This document shows positions 54,136-64,000 of a DNA stretch of 64,000 nt, in pieces (the stretch's first letter is position 1; every line of letters begins with the position of its first letter). The DNA comes from Rana temporaria. Its lineage: Eukaryota; Chordata; Amphibia; Anura; Ranidae. Under the pieces are notes generated by a model, which saw nothing but the letters and a program-made list of their open reading frames with translations, had not been told where the DNA came from and ran no database searches. Made by a program: the position numbers and the translations under genes. The stretch covers positions 250,977,008 through 251,041,007 of the forward strand of contig NC_053489.1 of the NCBI RefSeq assembly GCF_905171775.1. Direction: 5' to 3'.

Positions 54136-57100
54136 GCCCCCCCTTGAAATGAATATTTCATCAGTTCATTCTCTTTGTTATTTCTTAACAGACAAGGACG
54201 GTAATGGAGGACATGGTCAATATAACAAAACATTATCATAACCAATATAAACAGAATTGCTATACCTATTTGAGTACAAATGTGTTATCACCCAAAATAT
54301 TGTCCGCAGGTGACATTCTAAATGCCCCCCCTTGTTCACCTAATATCCTGTATAAGGCCATCATTTTATACAAAGTCATTTGTGTAGTGGCCTCTAGGTG
54401 TTCAGTAATATACTGGAATGCATCCTTGTTTATAGTTAACAAACCTCTATTGACCATAGCAACCAGAATTTATCCAATCTACATTTACATTACTAAGTTA
54501 AATTTCATAAAAGCATCCGTTCCCACCAAATTACTATATTTCCCTTCATTAGCATTTTAATTTTATATTGGGCTCTGTCCTAAATATTTTATTTCCTAAA
54601 GAAACTTTATTACATTACACTAGTTTTCAGGACTGATCATGCAGCATGAATATTCTTGTCGCATGTCTGTTTAAACAAACATAGCAGCCTTCAGCATAAA
54701 CGAACATACAGAAGTTTCATTGTTCCCCTACATGGATCCAAATATAAGAGATCAATTATTCTTCCATTAATACATTCGTCAATCTGAAGCCTAGAAAGTG
54801 ACATTTTAATCCATAAATCATCATCATCTGCATCATCTATCCATATTGTATTTTTATTTTTAAACTATTTTAACTGACTTTCTTAAGCTATGCAGATTAA
54901 CACCATTATCATTCTCTTTAAAATGACACCCTCAAAGTAAGGTATCCTTCAAACCAAATGGTGCAAAAACCCACAGTTTAGTAACATATGAGAGAAAGAA
55001 AGAATGAGAGAGAAAGAAAGAAAGAAAGAAAGAGCAAAAGAAAGAGAGAGAGAGAGAAAAAGATAGAAAGGAAAAGAAAGAGAAAAATAATACTTTATTA
55101 ATAAGGGCTTTCTTTCAGATCTTCTAATGATTGTGTACAAATTACCTTTTATTATTAAAGAAAGATTTACCCTCATAATACGCTTCCATAGTTTACTTAA
55201 CATAAACTCTGATATTTATTTATTTTTCCCTTCAAACTAGGCAAAGTTGAGGATGTTTACACTGGGAGTCGGATTTCAAGCTAGCACTCACTCCTGTAAA
55301 CCACCACAGCCTGTAACCTGATCTGCTGTTAATGACCTCTAAGGGAAAACATCTGTCCCCCCCCATGCTTGGAGCAGATTGTACAAGTTTTAGACCATAT
55401 ACAATCCAATCGAATTGCATCGTTTTTCTCATTTTTAACTCTTTTTCAAAAATTTTAAAACATATTTGGTTTGTACATCTGCCAAAAATCATGTACACCA
55501 CATTATAACATGACATTCCTTAACTTCCAATAGCGACAAAAGATCGCTTAGAGGACAAATCTCATGAAATCCACTGACCAGTCCCTGCGCATGAACCGAC
55601 CATTGTTTTCTTTCGATAATGTCACTCATAATCTATATTTTATCCGAAATGTCACTTTATAATAACTTTTAACACTTGTTTATTTTTTAATTTCATTTTT
55701 ACAATTTTTATAATAATATTTTTTATAAAGTTTTTTAGATTGAACATAACTTTCATATTTTAATATTTTTCTCTGGGGAACCTTATAATAAACCAAACCC
55801 AAGTTTAGAATCTGTTGTAAACATTGCTCAAACCTCAACTTATTAATTCTTACAACCAGATCTGTAGGATTTCAGTTAAACATAAAATACCATGTTGTTT
55901 ACCATTTACTGAATTGTATACAATTCTTCACACAATCTCAATCAACAATTTTCCCATTAAACCTTTGTTCTAATCCCATGCATGTTTTGACATGTCATAA
56001 TACATTTTCAGTTGTTGGGGTAAACATATTCATAAACATTTACAGGCAGAATTAAACTTAATTATCTCATTAGAGAACTTCTTTACACTCTGACATTAAT
56101 TAACTAATTACCCCATATAACCGGGACCCCCCCTTTGAGATATTCCAACCCACAAACCCCAGTGGTCACAATCCCATGTATTTGAAAAAAGATATATAAT
56201 TTCATTCAGATTTGGGCGGCACAATCCATAATATCACTCATCTTCCAGAGAATATTTTCGAAGGAACCTCTTAATCATCACCCAGGGGATATTGGTAATT
56301 ATCGGTACCTACATCAGGAATGTGAGAAAAACTCGTACACGAATATTAGTTACCTATTTTCAAAAGCGGTCACATAATCATAGCTCATAACAATCTAATC
56401 TAGAGACTGTCTCAAACAAGATTTCAGAAAGGGATAATGTATTGAATGCTCCCCCCTTGGGGCCACTTACCCACTTAACCCTGAGGATGGCATGGCACAG
56501 CATGTGGAATAAAACCATTTAAATGTACTATGTAAAATGTTCTACTGTTCCAATGTGATACCCAGAATCTCCTCATCCCTCATTTGTGACTTGTGAACAC
56601 AGCTTCTGTAGTCATGAACGCCAGGATTTACACACTCTCTCTACCGCTTTTGGGCACCCCATGAGGTCAAGGCATTGAGGTCGGGGCACACATGACAGCA
56701 TATGAGCGGATTCTACCTTCAGGTAGGTCTGCCACTCCCATCTACATCATTCTCATCCCAACGCGTCTGTCCAGCGAAGTGGCATTGTAGTTACCCCCCC
56801 TGGACAGACTAAGGAGAGAATGAAGAAGAAGGCCCGTGGGCCGGAGGGCACAGAATCCAGTAAGGGCAGCGGGCAGGAGGCGACACCATATGCGTTCAGA
56901 ACGAGGCAAAGCCTTCAGCAGGGAAGAGCATCCAGGCAGGCCCATGCTTCCTCCAGCCGGGCAGACAGTTGGGCAGAACGTAAGGGGAAGGAAGGGGCAC
57001 GGCCTCAAGCAGTCGGGCGGGGCCCATGCTTCCAGCAGGCATCGTGGGCAGAACATGAGGGAAATTAAGACAATAACAGGCCCTGGGTATCACATTACAA

Positions 57101-59140
57101 CAACCAAACTGGAAAAAACCTCTATGTATCAAGTCAAAATACAGTGCATGGCATCGTCAGTGTAAGTGTAAGTGGGCAACCCAGATGGGACAGGTCCCCG
57201 CAGAACACGCATTCAATCTATCCGATTAAAAGGATAAAAAAACGGGACGAAATAATTCACCTAAATTAATTCTCTGTAGAAGATTTTAACTGTAAAATAA
57301 AGACTTAACAATTGCTTATTATGTGCATCAAATGTCTGTTCCATATTTTTTAAACCTCAGGAGAAATATCCCATTATTTACTGATTACCGTTTATTAATT
57401 GCGACAAAGCAACTGAAATCGTAGACTCTAACGGACATAGACAGTGCAATATCCCAAGTCAACCTTTTGTTAAAAAAAACTCTGTGTTACAAAAAAAACT
57501 GTCTCCTAGGTTGTCGTCCCTGGGGGGGGGAGAGGGGGGGGCTATCCTCCAACTTGCAAATGTGGCAGAGCTCACGGCGGGCAGGATGCGGGGGTCCGGA
57601 CCTCCCACATTCCTCACACACCCAGTTCTATCCCCCCACCAGGGAGGGGGCAGGAGTATATATTATATCAGGGAGGCATCCCAGAAGTATATATAAAAAA
57701 AACAGCAAAAATAACAATAAGCCCCATTGTACACATAGATTCGGATATAAAAATAGTCTGCGTTATCCCAAAAACCTCAAAGGTCTGTGAATCAAAAAGA
57801 TACATCAGCAGCTGCTGAGAACACCAGACCCATGTGTTTTGTTTAAAAAAACTATTTCACTATGTTTTTCTGTTTTTCTGAAATCAATAAAGGCAAGTTA
57901 CCATTATCTATCAAAGAAACAGAAACACAAAAAAAACTGTCAGCTACACTCTCGACTGTTATCACACAGCCAGCTTACGCTGCAAAGGGGGGGGGGGAGA
58001 GGGTAGGGGCCATCACTGCCTGCGTTACTCCAGCAGAGAAATCTGAAACTCCAAAAAAAAAAGTCTGCTGATAGAACTCCACACAGCCTGGAGAGGGGAG
58101 GGGGGAGGGAAAAAGGTAAAAAAAATTGGCTGCAGAGCGTGTGTGCTCGTCTCCCATTTAAAGTGGGCTGCTAACAGCCCTCAGAACAAGAATGCATGTA
58201 AAAAAAACGCACGGACAGACAATAAAACAACACAAAACACACAAAATACACGGCTCTTTCAGCCCCTAATTCTTAACCCCTAACCCCAAAAATGTAACCC
58301 CAATTTAGCTTAATCCCATAAAGTTTAACCACTAACCCCAAAAATGTAAAACCCTCAGTGCCCCCCCCAAAAGAAGGCAAAACGAACCCCAATCTTCTAA
58401 TTTCGACTAGAGAGATTTGGTACACATATGGCACAAGCCATATGCATAGCAAACCCATAAAGATCCAACTTCCTTAGTGGCTATCCTTATTCCGTTTTGA
58501 CTAAAGAGATTTGGTATACATATGGCACAAGCCATATGTATAGCAAACCCATAAAGATCCAACTTCCTTAGTGGCTATCTTTATTCCGTTTCGACTACCC
58601 AAGCCAAAAAACTCAGTCCGCTCGTCTTAGCGACTATCGAACCCCCAAATCCTCTTCTTTCAGACCAGACATATTGACATGTGCATACTACCTCACTTAA
58701 CCAAACACCAGTAAATCACTGATGCTTATAATAGGAAGGAGCCCGGGACAGACATGCACACATAAACATCTCCACCCCAAGACACGCTTACCATGCGTCA
58801 CCGGCTCAGGACCCCTGAAAGAAAAATACTGTCCGCCACCGCCTACAGACATAGACCCCTGAAACAGTCACATTCAAACTAACACAACACTTAAACATAA
58901 AAACACAGGTATCAACCGGCAGACGGGACAAAGGGTTACAAGCGTTGCTCAAGAAATCTCGTCTTTGATTGGGTGAGGCGCAGCACGACCAAAAGAATGA
59001 AGTGCGTCTGCACGGAAGTAGACCGCTGCAAAAAAAACGCAGCCATGGAGGTGATCAGTCACCATCCGTACAGACGTACCCCACCACATCCCGGGGTGCT
59101 GCATCTTCCCAATAGAGCAAAACAAACGTTGGGCGCCAAT
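54136..59140 (-). other. interior of the LTR element, no genes
   Basis: Holds a (GAAA)n purine tract (54987-55086), G-runs near 57525 and 57985, a 94-bp tandem duplication (58401-58592) and 'taaccccaaaaatgtaa' repeats near 58280-58350. No retroviral protein motif is recognised on either strand. Confidence 0.75.
58401..58592. repeat. 94-bp tandem duplication inside LTR element
   Basis: Two copies starting tttcgactagagagatttgg and ttttgactaaagagatttgg, each containing acatatggcacaagccatat, plus a short third stub (tttcgacta). Confidence 0.85.
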
Positions 59141-59690
59141 TGATGCGGAATCAGGGTTATCCATACTACCGGAAGATTTCAAAATGGCTATGGGTGCAAT
59201 CAAAATCAGACTACATGATGCTCACCTCTCAGCTTCGATCCCAACAGGAAGAACAAAAACCCTGCTGGTTCTTTTATTTAAAACACAGAGAAAATATCAC
59301 ACAACACACCCATCAATCCCTCCCCATCACCCTTGTGAGTCTTTTATTGGCCAGTTCATAGAAGGGCCTCTTCATATAGCTCAACTTAAGTTCCTTTCCG
59401 ACGTCACAAATTCCTTTTCAGGTCTGTAAAATACAGGATGTGGGGGATGGGCAAAGTCAGTTTCCTATAGAGAATCCACAATTGCTTATCCAAAGTGAAA
59501 TTTCCAGGAATGCAGGGGAGTGAATAGAGACACACATGTAATGGAGGATAGCAGGATCTGTTCTTGTATAATGTTGGATTCATAACTTTAGGACAAAATC
59601 TGAAGAATCATTTCAAGGAAAATATACACTCCATTTCAGTGGTTCTAATCATAACACAAAAATATTCATTTTAGTTTCACGTCTATCACA
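59141..59690 (-). repeat. 5' LTR with promoter signals
   Basis: On the minus strand, TATATGAA (59373-59379) is followed about 95 nt later by AATAAA (59273-59278), a plausible TATA-R-poly(A) layout. Confidence 0.85.
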
Positions 59691-59775
59691 CTACGTACAG
59701 AGTGCAGGGTTCGGGAGGGTGCTACGTACAGAGTGCAGGGTTCGGGAGGGTGCTACGTACAGAGTGCAAGGTTCA
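59691..59775. repeat. 31-bp minisatellite, right part
   Basis: About 2.7 copies of the same unit as 53231-53585, the last one diverged (caaggttcaggaaggctccc). Confidence 0.93.
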
Positions 59776-60721
59776 GGAAGGCTCCCTCGCCCCTATCCTG
59801 AAACTATCCCCCTGTGTGCTGAGAGAAGCTGCTGCTGGGTGCACAGGGGGATTAGGTCTGCTGAAGGGGGGTGGGAGAGTTGAATCCTGGACAGGGAGAA
59901 GGATCATGGCTGATCCCATAGAGGGATTGGTATAGGAGATTGTGAGCCCCCCCCCCCCCCCTCCAAACACACACACAGATTAATGCTTATTAAATATCCA
60001 TTGAAAAAATGGTTCGCAGGTTGCAGTGTGAACTGTAAAATGGTACAGGAATCGGATCGCATGGGTGTCAACACCCATGCGATCCTATTCCAGTGTGGAC
60101 AAAAAAGAGTCCTGCACCACTCTGATGTAAATGTGATGGGATTTCAGCCATACAGTTGCACAGACATCCCATGTAATGTGCATGCCAATGCGGATCACAT
60201 GTGATGTCTGTGATTGCACAAGTGTGAACGTGAAATTATGAGCTGTGTGATACAGAGATTTGTAGAGGGGAATGGAGTGTGTAAGGGGTGATGATAGTGT
60301 AGAGGGGGAGTAGAAGTTACATTGGATAGGGGGATGGGAGATCTGAATCAGAATTGAGGGGGAAATTAGACTAGAAGGGAGAGTGAGAAGTTGCACTGGA
60401 TAAGATAAGATAAAAGTCCTGAATCTAGGTGATAGGCTGTGGCTGTGTCAGGGGGGCAGAGTGTGAGGGGGGGGGGGCAGAACGGAATACACAGGCTGGG
60501 GGCAATGAGTTGGAGGAACAATCCACCATGAGACAGAGAAGGAGAGTACAGGAGAGACTGCATTGAGACTGTCCTGGGCACAATCAGTGGGACAAGGAAG
60601 GGAGGATGTGAGCAGGACAAGTATCTAGAAGGGGGAGGGGTAAGAAACTTACAGAGGTTGATGGAAGATCATGCTGAGCTCCCTGCACTGAGCCATGCAG
60701 GGAGATTGCCAGGAGGCTGAG
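59776..60721. other. non-coding, partly foldback
   Basis: An inverted pair around 60045-60090 (atcgcatgggtgtc / acacccatgcgat) sits in a 'ttgcagtgtgaact ... gtgtgaacgtgaaatt' block typical of the local MITEs. No gene is seen. Confidence 0.5.
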
Positions 60722-61902
60722 CAGGGGCGTTGCTAGGTGGCAAAAAGACCAGGGGCTTCAGCCCGAAGCCGAGCCGCCACCTGGGGGGGGGGGGGGGGGC
60801 TTGTAGCGCGGTCGGTGGAGTGGCGCGGCGCAGGGTGACCTACCTGACACATACCCTGACCTAAGTGAGTGTGTGTGTGTCAGTACACACTGACATAACC
60901 TGCATACACTAACACGACCAGACTCCACTGACCACTGAGACCAGACTCCACTGACACCAGACTCCACTGACCACTGAGACCAGACTCCACTGACCACTGA
61001 GACCAGACTCCACTGACCACTGAGACCAGACTCCACTGACCACTGAGACCAGACTCCACTGACCACTGAGACCAGACTCCACTGACCACTGAGACCAGAC
61101 TCCACTGACCACTGAGACCAGACTCCACTGACCACTGAGACCAGACTCCACAGACCGGTGACCTGTCTACACTGACCGGTGACCTGTCTACACTGACCGG
61201 TGACCTGTCTACACTGACCGGTGACCTGACTACACTGACCGGTGACCTGACTACACTGACCGGTGACCTGACTACACTGACCGGTGACCTCACTACACTG
61301 ACCTCTGACCTCACTACACTGACCTCTGACCTCACTACACTGACCTCTGACCTCACTACACTGACCTACATACACAATCACTGGGTGACCTACCTCGTGG
61401 TACAGATGCAGCCAGGACTCGAGGAAAGGAGAGCCGATCAGCGATGAGGCGAGCTGGGATGTGGGGTGCAGGCAGCGCTGTCAGGAGCCGAGGAGGAGAG
61501 CCGCATCATGGCGCGCCGGGCGGCATTGTAATTGCCGCCTTCTGAGCTTGCAGGCAGCGCCTATGGGTCCGGCCATGCGTGACGTGACGCGTCATCACGT
61601 CCCGGCTGCGGATTTGTCCACTGTGATGTCCATCATAACAGCACAGCGCGCCTATGATGGACATCTCACTGGCCAATCCTGGGATCGCGGGCGGGACTGT
61701 GATGTCGATGGATGTGTGACGCGTCGCACTCGTCTCGCACGGCACAGACAGTGAGCTTGACTAAATGACTGCAGTTGACAGTTTTTAAGGGGACCCGCCG
61801 ATTCGGGGCTAATAATGTTAAACTAAACGGCCGAGACTCCGGGCTTTTCGGGGTACCATTCGGGGCTCCAGCCCACCAAGCCCCGCCCTAACGACGCCCC
61901 TG
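60722..61902. mobile_element. 1.18-kb hAT-type element carrying a minisatellite
   Basis: The ends caggggcgttgctagg and cctaacgacgcccctg are inverted repeats flanked by octamer aggctgag on both sides (60714-60721 and 61903-61910). No transposase is present. A related end fragment is at 11453. Confidence 0.9.
60905..61375. repeat. compound minisatellite, three unit types
   Basis: About ten copies of a 23-bp unit (actccactgaccactgagac + cag), then about seven copies of a 21-bp unit (cactgaccggtgacctgtct + a), then four copies of a 21-bp variant (cactgacctctgacctcact + a). Minus-strand frames here are artefacts. Confidence 0.93.
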
Positions 61903-61910
61903 AGGCTGAG

Positions 61911-62719
61911 GATCGGCTGCTAATGTAGCAGAAAGGCAGAGGGAGAGAGAGCTTGTCAGCTGCTGGGCACCTTGATGTTCTTCCTGCCCACTAAACTCAA
62001 GTATTCTGCCGAGATCTCGGCTGTTTAGTCCATGCAGGATCCTGTCTATATACTCTGTTGATATTTGTATATTTGTTTTTTGACACTTGAGTGGTCTTTA
62101 CATATCTATCCATATGTATATAGCCTGTGACACTAACAAGTACATATCATCTTTTTAGAAATTCTCCTGACGAAGCAACTATCTTTGTGAAACTAGTAGA
62201 TATCTTGACTTGTATGACCCCCTTTGTTTCACCGCCACCCTTCATCTAGGGTCAACTCCATCTCGGTGATCCGGTTGGTCGGTCGTTCAATTTGTCCACC
62301 ATTTTATACTGCTGTTTTTGATGTATTTTACAATTATGTGTGTCTCCTGTTTTTAGATATTATATTAAATAAACTGATTTATATATTTTATCCCTATTAC
62401 ATTTCCATTCTACTTCTTCTTATCTAGTACCATAATAGTCCCATTATAGTCCCCAAGCCCCTATTTGTTTTTGGCCCTCTGGGGTCCCTCTAGTCCTTAT
62501 TCTATTCAAAATGTATCTTTAGGATGATGGTACTTTAACTTTGTGTCTACTAATTATATTTATATTTAATTTAATTTAATTTATATTTAAATCATACATA
62601 TACATTGGATAGTTTAGGTAGATCCTGTATTGGATAGTTATGATAAATCAGATGACTATGGTGAGCCTATGATTGTTGGAGACTGGGACAGAAATCAGAC
62701 AGGTGGATGTAGAGCAGGG
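61911..62719. other. non-coding, nothing recognised
   Basis: AT-rich. 'cctgacgaagcaactatctttgtg' is reminiscent of a retroelement 3' tail, but the family is unknown. Confidence 0.35.
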
Positions 62720-62890
62720 GTGTCCAAACTTTTTTCAAAGAGGGCCACATTTGATGAAGTGAACATGCTCGAGGGCCGACCATTTTGCCTGACATTCTTT
62801 GAACCATTAAAATTTGATCTAAGTGTGTTCGTCCGAGCAACTTATACACGGCCCAACAAGAATTCTCTTGCCTTTGTGACTGTGTGTGGT
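62717..62890. mobile_element. one end of a hAT-like element
   Basis: The left end caggggtgtccaaacttttt with 'gagggccacatttgatgaag' after it is a typical hAT terminus. No partner end was found. Confidence 0.55.
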
Positions 62891-62924
62891 GAAGAGATGA
62901 GCTTGGGCGTGTTATTTGGATATA

Positions 62925-63690
62925 CTGGGGTAGATCCTCGTACAATGGCGCATTATTGCGCCGGGCGTAGGGTATCTAACATACACTACGCCGCTGTAAT
63001 TTACTTGGCTTTGTTTCGAATCCTCAACGAATTTGCGCCGTAAGTTACGGCGGCGTAGTGTATCTGTTGCGGCATAAGGGCGCGGAATTCAAATAGGAGT
63101 GATGGGGGCGTGTTTTATGTTAATACGTCGTGATCCGACGTAAACAACGTTTTTTTTAACTGCGCATGCGCCGTCCCTGGGGGTATCCCAGTGCGCATGC
63201 TCGAAATTAAACCGGAACCCGCCAATGCTTACGACGGTGACGTCATTCTACGCAAATTCCTATTCGCGAACGACTTACGCAAACGACGTAAAAAATTCAA
63301 AATTGTACGCGGGAAGGACGGCCATACTTAACATTGAGTACGCCTCAGTATAGCGGCTTTAACTATACGCCGGAGAAAGCCGAACGCAAACGACGGAAAA
63401 AAAAAGCGACGGGCCGGCGTACGTTCGTGGATCGCCGTAAATAGCTCATTTGCATACTCAACGCGGATTACGACTGGAATGCCACCTAGCGGCCGCCGAA
63501 AAATTGCATCTTAGATCCGACGGCGTACGAAGACGTACGCCTGTCGGGTCGATCCCAGATGCCGTCGTATCTTGTTTTGAGGATTCAAAACAAAGATACG
63601 ACGTGGGAAATTTAAAATTACGCCGTCGTATCAGTAGATACGCCGGCGTAATCCTTTTGACTGTATATATCTCTTTTGTGGCTCCAACGA
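62925..63690. mobile_element. CpG-rich 'TACGCCG' MITE-like element
   Basis: A mosaic of tacgccg/cggcgta and gtcgtatc/gatacgac words in both orientations. It is flanked by a 30-bp direct repeat (gatgagcttgg.gtgttattt, then ggatatac) at 62897-62926 and 63717-63746. Confidence 0.6.
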
Positions 63691-63744
63691 ATTCCCGAGC
63701 GCTGCTCAGGACTAAGGATGAGCTTGGGAGTGTTATTTGGATAT

Positions 63745-63778
63745 ACCGTATTTATCGGCGTATAACACGCACAGGTTT
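63745..63778. mobile_element. end of a 940-type MITE
   Basis: taccgtatttatcggcgtat followed by aacacgcac matches the terminus of the 940-1452 element. The other end is outside the window or lost. Confidence 0.55.
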
Positions 63779-63920
63779 ACCATTGCCATGAATGCAGCCT
63801 CACCATTGCCATGAATGCAGCCTCACCATTGCCATGAATGCAGCCTCACTATTGCCATGAATGCAGCCTGACCATTGCAATCAATGCAGCCTGATCAATG
63901 CCCATCTGCAGCCTCGGAGG
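63779..63920. repeat. 23-bp tandem repeat
   Basis: Five to six copies of accattgccatgaatgcagc + ctc, decaying to the right. Confidence 0.9.
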
Positions 63921-64000
63921 GGACAGGGAGGGGGAGGGACAAGTGCCGTCAGATTACAAACAGGAGAATTTCTTGTTTACTCTGTGGCCTCTTTAATACA

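Larger units (their letters stand above)
53586..59690 (-). mobile_element. non-coding LTR retroelement (LARD-like), recent
   Basis: 550-bp LTRs at 53586-54135 and 59141-59690 read as identical and have TG...CA ends (on the minus strand, TGTGATAGAC ... CCGCATCA). Target duplication is ctac on both sides. On the minus strand a primer-binding site TGGCGCCCAACG (59127-59138) lies 2 nt from the 5' LTR and resembles the tRNA-Lys(1,2) site of retroviruses. A purine tract (AAGGGGGGGC, 54136-54145) abuts the 3' LTR. The 5.0-kb interior has no frame above about 110 codons and no gag, pol or env motif. It must therefore have been mobilised in trans. Confidence 0.92.

Noticed and set aside
59121..59140. 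PBS-like sequence considered as evidence for a coding endogenous retrovirus
   Set aside because: The primer site and LTRs are retroviral in style, but the interior shows no gag, pol or env motif, so I call it a non-autonomous LTR element only.
60758..61381. 207-codon Ser/Val/Trp-rich minus-strand frame
   Set aside because: Translation of the compound minisatellite, with equivalent frames in other phases.

Overview
This is vertebrate nuclear DNA. The evidence is spliced genes with GT/AG introns, a complete two-exon DAD1 gene, and a dense layer of vertebrate-type transposons. The repeat content (two DIRS-type tyrosine-recombinase retrotransposons, many short hAT and TA-flanked MITEs, Tc1 remnants, Tx1/L1-like LINE pieces) suggests an anuran amphibian, possibly a ranoid frog. 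That organism call is an inference from repeat families, not proof.

Layout. 1-5.9 kb: MITEs, a 97-bp tandem duplication and a 1.2-kb C/T-rich degenerate array. 5.9-10.3 kb: a 5'-truncated L1-like LINE on the minus strand, split by a 2.8-kb hAT-type element that itself carries a 31-bp minisatellite. 10.4-16.6 kb: small MITEs. 16.6-28.2 kb: an old DIRS retrotransposon (minus strand) whose gag is interrupted by a complete younger DIRS element (20.08-26.20 kb). 28.2-34.5 kb: MITEs and old LINE pieces. 34.8-38.7 kb: DAD1 (minus strand, oligosaccharyltransferase subunit) with a ZNF143/THAP11-type motif upstream. 39-44.5 kb: Tc1 and MITE sequences. 44.6-50.7 kb: an intron-containing histone H2B-like gene (plus strand). 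53.2-59.8 kb: a 31-bp minisatellite split by an LTR retroelement whose two 550-bp LTRs read as identical but whose 5-kb interior has no recognisable coding sequence. 60.7-64 kb: a hAT element with a compound minisatellite, then further MITEs.

Only two host genes are supported: DAD1 and the H2B-like gene. The long open frames are almost all DIRS proteins. In each DIRS copy the order is gag, then RT/RNase H/methyltransferase-like, then tyrosine recombinase in an overlapping frame. The ends are inverted repeats and an internal region (ICR) complements both ends. Most other open frames come from tandem repeats or are shadows of the DIRS genes.
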